Source: Candidatus Fermentithermobacillaceae bacterium
Lineage (GTDB): Bacteria; Bacillota; Sulfobacillia; Fermentithermobacillales; DUSS01
NCBI GenBank assembly: GCA_014896535.1
Contig: JADBKE010000007.1
Coordinates: forward strand, 194,571-258,570
Reading direction: 5' to 3'
DNA: 64,000 nt
Shown here: one piece after another, positions 39,211-48,639 of the stretch
Numbering within the stretch: the stretch's first letter is position 1
Layout: each line of letters starts with the position of its first letter
The notes under the pieces: model-generated
The model's database searches: none
The model's input: the letters and a program-made list of their open reading frames with translations, nothing else
What the model was told of the DNA's origin: nothing
Position numbers and translations under genes: made by a program

Positions 39211-40560
39211 GTGATATCAAAGGAGGAGCTGTTAAAGAGGGCGAACAAGCCATCGGAGGATGCGCTGAGGTTGCACCGGTACTATCGCGGAAAGGTTCAG
39301 ACAGCGCCCCGCTGCGCTGTGACGAGCATAGACGACTTTGCAATCTGGTACACGCCGGGCGTAGCGGAACCCTGCAAAGCGATCCAGAAGCAAAAAGACC
39401 TTGTGTACGATTACACGTGGAAGTGGAATACGGTTGCTGTGGTGAGCGATGGTACCAGGGTGCTCGGACTTGGGAACATAGGTCCGGAAGCCGCCATGCC
39501 GGTCATGGAAGGTAAGGCTCTGCTATTCAAATACCTGGGCGGAGTAGATGCAGTACCGATATGCCTTGATACGACAGATCCAGATGAGTTCGTCAAGACA
39601 GTCAGGTACTTGCAACCATCATTCGGTGGGATAAACCTTGAGGACATCGAACAACCGAAGTGTTTCTACATTCTGGAGAGGCTACGGCAAGAGATGACAA
39701 TTCCAGTATGGCATGACGATCAGCAGGGAACTGCTGCGGTGACAGTGGCCGGAATGATCAACGCAGCGAAGGTCGTTGGCAAGAAGCTGGGCGATATGAA
39801 AATAGCCATCGTGGGAGCTGGTGCAGCCAGTATCTGCGTAGCGAGGATGTTAATTGCGGCGGGAGCAACAGCAGGAAACATCATACTGACTGACACTAAA
39901 GGGACGCTGCATAAAGGGAGAAAGGACTTAGAGCAAAACAAGGACAAGTTCAAAGAGAAGTGGGAAATGTGCCTGAAAACGAACGCGGAAAACGTGACGG
40001 GTGGTGTACTGGAGGCGATGAAAGGGGCAGATGCCGTAATAGCGCTTTCCCGGCCTGGCCCAGGCACGATCAGGAAGGAATGGGTAGAGGGCATGGCAAA
40101 GGATGCAATCGTGTTTGCCTGCGCAAACCCGGTACCTGAGATATGGCCATGGGAGGCGAAGGAGGCGGGCGCGAAGGTGGTAGCTACCGGGAGGTCCGAT
40201 TTTGCGAACCAGGTGAACAACTCGCTTGGGTTCCCGGCCATATTTCGCGGTGCGCTGGACGTGAGGTCTAAGACAATTACTGATGAGATGTGCATAGCGG
40301 CTGCGGAGGCGCTGGCTAGGTACGTTGAGAAAAAAGGCTTACTCAGAGAGGACCACCTGTTGCCAACGATGGACGAGTGGGAAGTCTATCCGGAGGTGGC
40401 GGCGGCAGTAGGTACAAAGGCCGTCGAGCAAGGCGTGGCGAGAATCGAGCTTAGCTATGACGACCTGTATAAAAGGGCTGTGGAGATGATCAAGTCCGCC
40501 CGGGAAATGACTAGGCTACTCACGGAGTGCAAAATCATTCCCGTTGTTTCCCGCGATTGA
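39211..40560 (+). CDS. NAD(P)-dependent malic enzyme
   Basis: AIWYTPGVAEPCKAI..NIGPEAAMPVMEGKALLFKYLGGVDAVPICLDT..VWHDDQQGTAAVTVAGMINA. Confidence 0.97.
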   Translation: MISKEELLKRANKPSEDALRLHRYYRGKVQTAPRCAVTSIDDFAIWYTPGVAEPCKAIQKQKDLVYDYTWKWNTVAVVSDGTRVLGLGNIGPEAAMPVMEGKALLFKYLGGVDAVPICLDTTDPDEFVKTVRYLQPSFGGINLEDIEQPKCFYILERLRQEMTIPVWHDDQQGTAAVTVAGMINAAKVVGKKLGDMKIAIVGAGAASICVARMLIAAGATAGNIILTDTKGTLHKGRKDLEQNKDKFKEKWEMCLKTNAENVTGGVLEAMKGADAVIALSRPGPGTIRKEWVEGMAKDAIVFACANPVPEIWPWEAKEAGAKVVATGRSDFANQVNNSLGFPAIFRGALDVRSKTITDEMCIAAAEALARYVEKKGLLREDHLLPTMDEWEVYPEVAAAVGTKAVEQGVARIELSYDDLYKRAVEMIKSAREMTRLLTECKIIPVVSRD

Positions 40561-40866
40561 ATAGCTAGCAGAATCTGTTCCGTCTCTCTGTCCACGGGCA
40601 ATGTCGGCCGGGACTATCGGTCGTCAAGGAGTAAGCCTGCCGCGCAGCGAGTAGTAGGCCGCCTCGGGGCACCGCTTGCATACTGGAACATCGTTTTAAT
40701 TGCCTCGGGAGATGAAGAAGCGCCGCGAGTACCACGGCACCTTCAGGTGATGGCCGAGGTTCGCCCTGACTTGCAAGCGAGTAAGGCCGACTATCCAGGG
40801 CGGCAAGGACGGATTAACCTGAGGTCACGTCCCGGTATGTGGTGTTGGTATGACTGACGCAAAGCC

Positions 40867-41046
40867 GTAAGCGTCAAATGGCCCCCACCTTGTAGGAGAC
40901 GATATCGAGGGACCTGATTGGTTCGCTCGGGTGGGGTTGCTAGCCGTCCTTGCGGGCACGGCGGGTGTCAGGCAGAGAAGGTGACCACGGAAGCAGCTCG
41001 TCGAGGTGGCCGTTCCCGAGGTTCGGGAACCTTTCGAAAAGATAGC
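40867..41046. mobile_element. Solo IS66 end fragment, homologous to 29262-29450
   Basis: GTAAGCGTCAAATGGCCCCCACCTTGTAGGAGACGATATCGAGGGACCTGATTGG..GAGGTTCGGGAACCTTTCGAAAAGATAG; near-identical to the left end of the complete IS66. Confidence 0.88.
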
Positions 41047-41376
41047 AGGCCACACGAAGGTTGGTTGTGCAACGCGGGACGCAATACGTTTTCTGTGGGT
41101 CCGGATGGGACTCTCTATCCTTGCATGGTCTTCAGAAAGCCAATCGGCAACTTACGTGATTCAACATTCGACGCCCTGTGGGATAGCGCTAAGATGAAGA
41201 TGATTCGGGAGTTGCGCGAGGAGCACATCCCCTGTTATTCGTGTGCCTATCAAGACCATTGCGAGTTTTGCCCAGGCGAAGTCTGGAATCTAACTCGTAC
41301 GATGACTTCGCAAGTGTCGACACTATGTCGGATAGGACGAGCGTGTTCGGAGGTGAGAAGCGCATGCCCACGCTGA
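41046..41376 (+). pseudogene. Radical SAM protein C-terminal SPASM domain only (5' part removed at IS66 junction)
   Basis: HEGWLCNAGRNTFSVGPDGTLYPCMVFRKPIGNLRDSTFDALW..CYSCAYQDHCEFCPGE. Confidence 0.85.
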
Positions 41377-41633
41377 AACCTGGAGTTTCATATCGCCTGC
41401 TCCGCTGGCTTGATCCGCCCGGATTACTTCTACATCTTCATCCGGACTCTGAGTGGCTAATAAGGGGTTTCTGGGCCGAAGTCTTTGATATGGTCTTTCG
41501 CAAGGGTATGGAGATCGAAGCCATCTACCACGCAAACAGGGGATCCATACCTGTTGATCTAGAGCGTTTCAAAGAACTTTTTGAAGGGTTTATGAATGAC
41601 TTAGCACAATTGGGAGTAGTGGAAGAGGTCTAA
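41364..41633 (+). CDS. PqqD-like RRE-type small protein
   Basis: ATG at 41364 after GGAGGTGAG; MPTLKPGVSYRLLRWLDPPGLLLHLHPDSEWLIRGFWAEVFDMVFRKGMEIEAIYHANRGSIPVDLERFKELFEGFMNDLAQLGVVEEV; position between SPASM fragment and ABC genes. Confidence 0.6.
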   Translation: MPTLKPGVSYRLLRWLDPPGLLLHLHPDSEWLIRGFWAEVFDMVFRKGMEIEAIYHANRGSIPVDLERFKELFEGFMNDLAQLGVVEEV

Positions 41634-42595
41634 TGGTACACATAGCAGTCGACGGACTATCGGTGGTATATCGGAAAACGGAGCCGCGTCCAGGTCTTCG
41701 GGGCAGGCTTAAAGATCTTGTTTCGCCGGTGCGGAAGGATGTATGGGCCCTGCGGGGTATTACTTTTGAGGTCGAACAAGGGGAATGTGTTGCGTACATA
41801 GGGCCCAATGGTTCTGGGAAGACGACTACCGTCAAAGTCCTGAGCGGGATACTGAAGCCGTCCGGAGGGAGAGTCCGTGTCCTTAACCACGAGCCCATCA
41901 GGCGCTCGCCCGAATTCCTGGCACAGATCGGTCTCGTCCTAGGCGCTAAATCACAGCTCTGGCCGGACCTGCCTGCTCTGGACACATTCTTATTCCTCAA
42001 AGAAATCTACCGGCTTAGCGACTCGGAGTTCAATACCCGCCTCAAGTACCTTTCCACCCTATTCGAGGTTGAGGGATTGGTGAGGACTCCGGTGCGTCTG
42101 CTGAGCCACGGTGAGCGAGTGAAAATGCAGTTGATCTGCTCGGTTCTCCACGGGCCGAAAGTTCTCTTCATGGACGAACCGACTCTGGGCTTGGACATGT
42201 GGGCCCGAGCAGCAGTGCACGATTTCATCCTCAAGTCGGTCAGGGACTTGGGGACGACGGTCCTTCTCACAAGCCACAATTTGGATGACGTTGACCGGCT
42301 CTGCGACCGGATCATTGTGTTGAATGAAGGACAGATAATCTACGACGGCAGGAAAGCGGCGCTAAGAGAGCAGTTCAACCGCTTGAGGAAGGTTTCTATC
42401 AGCGGCATTGCACCCGGCGTTCAACAGGGTTGGGCCGTGCCTCTAGAGGTCCTCGACGAAGGACCCCAGACCTTGACCCTTGTCGTGCCCGTCGAGACCT
42501 TAGCTGTCATCAACGAGTTGGCTGGACCGGGCACCAGCATAACCGTCGAGTCGGTGCCGCTTGAATACATGATCAGGAAGTTGGTGGGCAAGTGA
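41633..42595 (+). CDS. ABC transporter ATP-binding protein (ABC-2 type)
   Basis: AYIGPNGSGKTTTVKVLSGILKPSGG..LSHGERVKMQLICSVLHGPKVLFMDEPTLGLD. Confidence 0.95.
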   Translation: MVHIAVDGLSVVYRKTEPRPGLRGRLKDLVSPVRKDVWALRGITFEVEQGECVAYIGPNGSGKTTTVKVLSGILKPSGGRVRVLNHEPIRRSPEFLAQIGLVLGAKSQLWPDLPALDTFLFLKEIYRLSDSEFNTRLKYLSTLFEVEGLVRTPVRLLSHGERVKMQLICSVLHGPKVLFMDEPTLGLDMWARAAVHDFILKSVRDLGTTVLLTSHNLDDVDRLCDRIIVLNEGQIIYDGRKAALREQFNRLRKVSISGIAPGVQQGWAVPLEVLDEGPQTLTLVVPVETLAVINELAGPGTSITVESVPLEYMIRKLVGK

Positions 42596-43362
42596 ACTAC
42601 AGAGCGGGTTTGCGGCGGATGTCCATGGTAGTGAAGGTGAACTTAGCATACCGCTGGAACGCCATCGTGGCGCAGGCTGTTCCGCTAGCTTCCGCCCTTT
42701 TCATGATTGCCCTGCTTCGAGCCACCAGGATGGACAACCAGATGCCTCGCTTACCTGCATACTATTGTCTGATCTCAGGCACAACGGCGGCCATGCTGCC
42801 TGCGATCTGGCCTGACGTGTTCTCCGAGATCCGGACCGGGCGCGTAGTGCACGCTCTGGTGCGTCCTTTCAGCTACATCGATGATCTCATCTGGGGAGGC
42901 ATTGGCTCGGCATTGTGGAAACTGACCTCGGGGCTGATAGCAGGAGTGTTGGTGTTCTTACTGGCTAGGCCCACGCTCTCGGCTCAAGAGGTCATTGTCT
43001 TTATAGTCCTTGCAATGCCTGCCATCTTCCTGAGTACGCTTCTCTCGACTTTGTTCAGCCTGTCGGCGTTCTGGATTCTTGATGACTTAGGCCCGTCTTT
43101 CTTTGTCTGGTATCTCGCCATGTTCTCATCTGGCGCCATTCTTCCTCTCAGCGTGATGCCCAGGTGGGCTCAACGGGTGTTCTCGGCCCTGCCTTTCCGG
43201 TACCTTATTGATTTCCCCGCTACGGCCAGCTTGGGGATGGTGTCCCCGCGGGCCGTTTTCTATGGCCTCGCCACCCAGTTCGCATGGATTGCGGCTACCT
43301 TGGTCTCGATCCATGTGGTCTGGCGGCAAGCTATCCGCAGGGTGACATTGGGGGGATTCTAG
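42592..43362 (+). CDS. ABC-2 family permease (DUF990-like)
   Basis: Six-TM hydrophobic protein, ATG/TGA overlap with ATPase; EIRTGRVVHALVRPFSY. Confidence 0.85.
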   Translation: MNYRAGLRRMSMVVKVNLAYRWNAIVAQAVPLASALFMIALLRATRMDNQMPRLPAYYCLISGTTAAMLPAIWPDVFSEIRTGRVVHALVRPFSYIDDLIWGGIGSALWKLTSGLIAGVLVFLLARPTLSAQEVIVFIVLAMPAIFLSTLLSTLFSLSAFWILDDLGPSFFVWYLAMFSSGAILPLSVMPRWAQRVFSALPFRYLIDFPATASLGMVSPRAVFYGLATQFAWIAATLVSIHVVWRQAIRRVTLGGF

Positions 43363-44136
43363 GTGAGGCTCTACTTTGCGGCGCTGAGCCTAAGCATCAA
43401 GCGCCTCTTGGCTTACCGGGGGAGCTTGTGGATCTATGTTGCCGTTCAGGCCTTGACTTTCCTGACCATTCCCTTCATGTATGCCGGTCTTCTGTCGAGT
43501 AGCGGGAGCATAGGGGACTTGCCTTCCGGCTATGTCCTTCTGCTGACTGGAGTCGCAGAGAGCATTACATTGCTGTATGATTTCCTGGTTGGAAACGGCG
43601 TTGAGGAATTCGCTTCAGGCGTGGCCTCCGGCGAGCTCGACTACTGGTTAGTCTATCCACTGAGATCCCAGTTTTCGCAGCTGCTACTGCGTCCGGGGAC
43701 ACTCTCCCTATTCTGTATCCCCATCCCTATCTGGCTTATATGCAGCGCCAGGATCCCCATCCGGACGCTTGGACCGTTTTCCTTCTGGCTGCTGCTTGCG
43801 GCAGGGGTCCTCGCTCTCCTTGCGCGTACGGCGTACGGTCTGTTGTACGCGGCGCTAAGCGTTCGCCTAGCTAGGGTCTACTCGCTCGATCACCTGGTCA
43901 AATCGCTGTTCAGCTACTCGGCTTTCCCGTGCAACATCTACAATGGAGCGGCCAAGATTTTCGTAACAGTGATCATACCTGTTGCTCTTGTTGCCAACGT
44001 GCCCGCTTCGATACTCGTCTCGGGAAAGATGCCGCGGGAGTTCTTGGTGCTTTTGGCAGTTTGTGTGCCGCTTGTGACCATTGGGGTTGTAGCCTTTTCA
44101 AGAGCGACGAGGGCCTACGTAAGCGGTGGAGGGTGA
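43363..44136 (+). CDS. ABC-2 family permease (DUF990-like), second subunit
   Basis: Hydrophobic; NGVEEFASGVASGELDYWLVYPLRSQF typical of DUF990 permeases. Confidence 0.85.
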   Translation: MRLYFAALSLSIKRLLAYRGSLWIYVAVQALTFLTIPFMYAGLLSSSGSIGDLPSGYVLLLTGVAESITLLYDFLVGNGVEEFASGVASGELDYWLVYPLRSQFSQLLLRPGTLSLFCIPIPIWLICSARIPIRTLGPFSFWLLLAAGVLALLARTAYGLLYAALSVRLARVYSLDHLVKSLFSYSAFPCNIYNGAAKIFVTVIIPVALVANVPASILVSGKMPREFLVLLAVCVPLVTIGVVAFSRATRAYVSGGG

Positions 44137-44782
44137 TCCATGGAGTGACATGTGACTTCGCTGGTGACTGGCGATGCGCGGTGGGAACCTTGTCCTGCCG
44201 ATTGCTGCCTGGAGAACCCTAGCCAGCGCCTCGGAGTCGTGGCCTTGTGCTACCTCAAGGGCCGGGCTCGCATTATGCAGGCTTCTTTGCCACCATGTGG
44301 TGATACTCGACCGACAGTGTCATCCCGTACCTGGCGGCTCTCGCGCCTCGAAAGCGGCGTCCAGCGATGATACACATCTCAACCACCATCTGCATTTGGT
44401 ACCCACCATCTCAAGAAAGCAGGTGTATCGAAACAGGCGGTAGCGGAAACCTGAGTTTTTCTCGGGATGTAACATGCCAGCAGATAAACGCTTGACAGCT
44501 GTGTTGACAGCTACGGGGATGGACTTTCGTTGACTACCTGTACAACCGTGAATCATAACCGCAGCGTAAACGACCCGCATAGACGGTCACGGACGCCCTG
44601 CGGTGACTCGCATTCTCGACCGTATACTCGGACATCGGCGACCGTGTCATGAGGTGAATTGGCAGGAAAACTCACAGGAATCGGGGTAGAAATTAGTCAG
44701 AATCAGCGATGTCTGTAGAATGTCTCCGCAGGACAGCGACGGTGTGAAACGTAGGCAGACCCTTCAAATATGATCGGGACCA

Positions 44783-44817
44783 TGAGCTCGGTGGTTCGAA
44801 TCCGCTCGTGCCGACCA
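44783..44817 (+). pseudogene. tRNA 3'-end-like fragment with CCA
   Basis: TGAGCTCGGTGGTTCGAATCCGCTCGTGCCGACCA: T-arm/GTTCGAATCC and acceptor 3' strand plus CCA; no matching 5' half seen. Confidence 0.45.
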
Positions 44818-45078
44818 GTGTAAGGCGCAGACCGTAAAGTGCGGATCGTAGATCGCGGATCGTAAATCGTAAAGATGCGAAACCCCGTTTGAAAGGAATC
44901 TTAATAGGAATCCCACAGCAAAACCCAAAGGTAATAGGCTCAGCACCTGTGTCAGCACCGAGGACTCCAGTGGTCGTATCACTGGCGTTTGTTTGGACCA
45001 AAGAGGACGAAGTCCATCTTGTGGGCCACATCCTCATTCTGCCAAAGTTCCCATGACATGGGTTAGACCGCACAACCC

Positions 45079-45897
45079 TCACAACATTTCTAACATACGT
45101 AAGACCTTCTCATCGAGCTGAGCACCAAGCGGTAGCTGTTTTCCAGAGGCAAAGGACTGTACAAAGTCCTCAAGTTTCATTCGTTTGACTCGGCACAATT
45201 TTAGTTCGCGTATAGAGCCATCAGTTAGCTCCGGACCGAGCTCATAAGTCATGACCGTGAGCACCCCTTGCCCTGGTCTGTGGACCTCGGGCACTTTCCC
45301 CAGGATTTTCTCGAACTGGATGAATACCCTTTTGGGTACAACAAAATAGAGTCCTTTCGTGCAGAGCTTCGAGGTTGAAGCCACGGCGCCCTTTAGCATC
45401 AGCTGAGGAATGAGACGTTTCCACACGTTCGCCCAATTCATCCCGTGGTGCCAATCCGGGATTGTGTCAAGTTCCCGGGCATAGGCTTCCCAGGTGTCTT
45501 GGTAGTTTCCAGTGATATCGGCACTCTGCACTTCGCACGGGACTGCCAGCGCCGGTTGCCCGCGGACTACTTGCACAAGGACCTAGTCGAAGTTTAATGT
45601 TACAACGCCCCGTCGTTCCACCCGTACCTCTCTACCTGAGTCCTGACCAAACATTACACAGCACCTCTCGGGTAGGACGCCCTCACGTTTCCTAGTAGAG
45701 TAGTCGTCAGCAGTATAGACTGGTATTTCGTAGCCTACAGCGTCACACATGCAGCTTTTGAGTACCTTGTAATCTTCAGCATAAAGTCGCTGCGGACAGA
45801 TGATTAGTTCTTCTTTCCTTCCATTGCGAAGTTTATTAACGACGCTGCAAGTACCGTAGACGGACCCAGGATCTCGCACGAGCAATTCGGTCCTCAA
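45079..45897 (-). pseudogene. NotI-like type II restriction endonuclease, frameshifted into two ORFs
   Basis: GTCSVVNKLRNGRKEELIICPQRLYAED.. (45583-45897) and VPCEVQSADITGNYQDTWEAYAREL..HGMNWANVWKRLIPQLMLKG..LYFVVPKRVF (45079-45576). Confidence 0.6.
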
Positions 45898-45906
45898 ACA
45901 ACCGCC

Positions 45907-46599
45907 TCAGAGTACCCGACGTAGCAAGCTCGAAAATCGGATTACTCTCCAAAGCAGTTGAGGGGAATGAATATGCGTGGTGGGAAAAAGTATGCCTGAT
46001 AGCCCCTGGTCTCCGCAGAGAACCCCCTTATACCCGCAAAGCATCAAAGTAAATTCCAGGGAAGTCGATACGAGCAAGGCGAGGTTCAGCCTGGTCAGCC
46101 GATCGAAGTTCGAAAGAAGTTTAATTGCTTCTCTCAGGTACAGAAGCTGGCGATACGAGAACACGTCCAGGTAGCAAGTGATGCCCTTTGCGAGCAGGTC
46201 GCGGGATTTTGGACCGTCTTCCACGCGGAAATCATCATTGCCCGAAGCGTTGCCTGCGGCGTACGCGAGGCGTGCCGCCTCAAGTTTTTCTCGGTCCAAG
46301 GCATCAGGCTCTTTGAAAAACTGTCCGTGCTTCCGACAGAACCCTAGGACCGCGATTGGCAGGTAGCGGTCGCGAAAAGGAACACTCGTGTCCTCCTTGT
46401 ACTGGCCACCGCATTTCGTACATCTGCTCCTACCCTTGCTGGCCAGGTACAGTTCGCCAGTTCCCCCACAAGGGCAAACTTCTTCGCATTCCAAGACCCT
46501 CCCACAATAAGAGCAGAGATGGATCGAAGCACCGTTTACTTCGTGTCTTAAGACCAGAGAAGCGCTGTAGATGCCAGGTTGTTGATGAGCCTGGGCCAC
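45907..46599 (-). pseudogene. Adenine-specific DNA methylase (DUF1156-like) C-terminal fragment with Zn-ribbon
   Basis: LCSYCGRVLECEEVCPCGGTGELYLASKGRSRCTKCGGQY..CYLDVFSYRQLLYLREAIKLLS; no N-terminal catalytic motifs; start overlaps the ATPase gene. Confidence 0.45.
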
Positions 46600-47282
46600 C
46601 CGCCTGTGTGAAAAGCTATGGCCTCGATGGCCTGGTCGGTGAAGATTGGTGTCACCGCACCTGCAAGCCTCAGCCTGTGGTCGAGATAGCCCTTGACCTC
46701 ATCTTTGTCCAGGGGCTCGAACTTGTACTGGACGATGATCCGCTGCGCCAGGGGTTGTGCCTGGTTGAGTCTGAGGCGTGATTGGAAGAAAGGCAAGCCC
46801 GACAGGATGAGGACGAAGGGGTTTTTCGAGTCCATGGAGAAGTTGAAGATCATGGCCAGGTCGAGGAGGAAGTCTGAACGGGCGAGGTGCATCTCGTCCA
46901 TGATGAAGACGGGGGTAATCTTCTTGTCATAGTACAGATGCCCGACTGCCTTCTGGATCTGGCCGAAGAGGTCCACCTTCCGAAAGCGAGGCTCCTCACC
47001 CAGACCGGCTGCGATCGCCCTGTACATGTCCATGGTGGTTCCCGTAGAAAGGGGTAAATAGACTGCCCTGTAGAGCGAGGGATTGAGGCTTTCTGCGGCC
47101 GACCTCAAGGCATAGGTTTTGCCACAGCCCGGTTCACCGAGGATCACGCCAATGCCCCTGGTTTCGATGAGGTACCTGATGCGGGCCAAGGCCTCTTTGA
47201 ACCCCCTCGAAGGGAAATGGTCCTGAGGCCGAATGTCCTTGGTAAACGGGTCCTGAGAAAGTGAGTAGAATGCCCTGTACAT
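46548..47282 (-). CDS. ExeA/TniB-like AAA ATPase of a transposon
   Basis: MYRAFYSLSQDPFTKDIRPQDHFPSRGFKEALARIRYLIETRGIGVILGEPGCGKTYALRS..FIMDEMHLARSDFL. Confidence 0.9.
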   Translation of the reverse strand: MYRAFYSLSQDPFTKDIRPQDHFPSRGFKEALARIRYLIETRGIGVILGEPGCGKTYALRSAAESLNPSLYRAVYLPLSTGTTMDMYRAIAAGLGEEPRFRKVDLFGQIQKAVGHLYYDKKITPVFIMDEMHLARSDFLLDLAMIFNFSMDSKNPFVLILSGLPFFQSRLRLNQAQPLAQRIIVQYKFEPLDKDEVKGYLDHRLRLAGAVTPIFTDQAIEAIAFHTGGWPRLINNLASTALLWS

Positions 47283-47285
47283 GAT

Positions 47286-47560
47286 TCATTCCTCCTCCGC
47301 ATCCAGGCAAGACAGGCGAAGAGGCGGCTTTTTCCTTTTGACCCTGGCGTTTTCGTGGAGATTTACTGGTCTTGTCCTCGCCACCTCCACGCCTTCGTCG
47401 TAGATGAGGACTTCGCTCAAATCGTCCGGGTCGAATCTGACCTCCACCCTCTTGCCGATGAGCGCCGGAGGCACTTCGAAGAGATGGTTCTGTACGGATA
47501 TGGTGGAGTCGTGACGCACCTTGCGGATTTCCCTTCGGAGGAAAAGAGGATCCAGGATCG
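47286..47560 (-). pseudogene. Mu-type/DDE transposase C-terminal fragment
   Basis: LFLRREIRKVRHDSTISVQNHLFEVPPALIGKRVEVRFDPDDLSEVLIYDEGVEV (Mu transposase C-terminal beta-barrel-like). Confidence 0.8.
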
Positions 47561-47788
47561 ACGGGTCGTCCAGCATCGTCCGCACGCAGGGCACAGAAGC
47601 CTCGGAATCCAAACCTGTACTTCGAGGTCCTCCCTCGCTGCATACGGCAGGTACCATCCATGGCGCTTCAGATTCACTTCCCTCCGGCAAACAGGGCATT
47701 CGCGAGGGAGCATTCTAGCTGTGGGGATGGTCTTTGACCTGGGGCTCGCGTTCGTCGTAAGGCAGACCGCGCAAACTGCATGCGACAT
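47561..47788 (-). pseudogene. DUF6431-like transposon-associated protein fragment, fused to transposase tail by a deletion
   Basis: RECPVCRREVNLKRHGWYLPYAAREDLEVQVWIPRLLCPACGRCWTT. Confidence 0.6.
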
Positions 47789-48128
47789 GGGCGCCCTTGT
47801 CGTGGTGCAGGAGCTCTACTGGGATCACCTGGCCGACGGAATTGTGGTGATAAACACGGTGGCGGCCAGGCAACAGGCCGCCGACGTCACCTTTGCCAAC
47901 CTTGCGCCCGTGGTCAGGAAAGCGCTTATAACCAAGCCCGTCATTTCAATCGCTGTGAGCAACCCCGTGGGAGGAACGGGCGATACCGGAACAGGAGAGC
48001 CCGCTGTGATGGTAGAAGCTTCCGTGACGGTCGGGACGTTCTTCCTTCGCTGGCTTCCTTGTCTCACTGGTGGCATCCCGATGACCGTTCGCGCAGAGCC
48101 AAGGCGCGTCAAAAGAACCAGCTGGTAA
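47726..48128 (+). pseudogene. TadE/TadG-like pilus-assembly protein fragment (possible)
   Basis: DLGLAFVVRQTAQTACDMGALVVVQEL..ISIAVSNPVGGTGDTGTGEPAVMVEASVTVGTFF; TadG-like pattern without the N-terminal TM. Confidence 0.35.
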
Positions 48129-48210
48129 AACTGTTTGGATGCCACCGCATCGGAGCAATTAAATAAAAGGGTTCTGTAAATATGTAGGACGTGAAGAAGG
48201 CATTTCCGTT

Positions 48211-48639
48211 ATGGCGAAGAATAGACTTGTGTCAGCTTCGAGTCCGGCAAATGCGAGGCTACGGGGAGGTGATCTCTACCCATGCTTTATGTTTGCAGGA
48301 ATCGACGAGGTCCGCCTCGGCAACATTTTCGATTTCGACGAAGATGATTTCCGAAAGCGGAGGGAAGACTTTATCCGAGCCTCTCGTAAGTCGAACCGCG
48401 AGGATTGCGGTTCTTGTTGGGCGGCCAATATCTGTGGCGGCTGTATGGGCAGTGCCTTCTGGGCCTCCGGGCGTCTCACCGGTAACGACCCCTCGTGGTG
48501 CGAGTTCCAGAGGGAGACCATCGCCTACGTCGCTGAGAAGATTGCCAGACTTCACAGTGACAAGATGCTCTGGCAGCGCCTGGCGGACGCGTTTAAGAAC
48601 GCGACGTACGAGGCCGAGCAAAGGGGAGTGATCGTGTGA
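48211..48639 (+). pseudogene. SPASM-domain fragment of a radical SAM maturase (radical SAM core absent)
   Basis: GGDLYPCFMFAGIDEVRLGNIFDFDEDDFRKR..EDCGSCWAANICGGCMGSAFWASG. Confidence 0.8.

Noticed and set aside
44693-45082. 129-aa minus-strand ORF containing VGTSGFEPPSSWSR
   Set aside because: This peptide pattern is a well-known spurious antisense translation of tRNA 3' ends; supports the tRNA-fragment reading instead.
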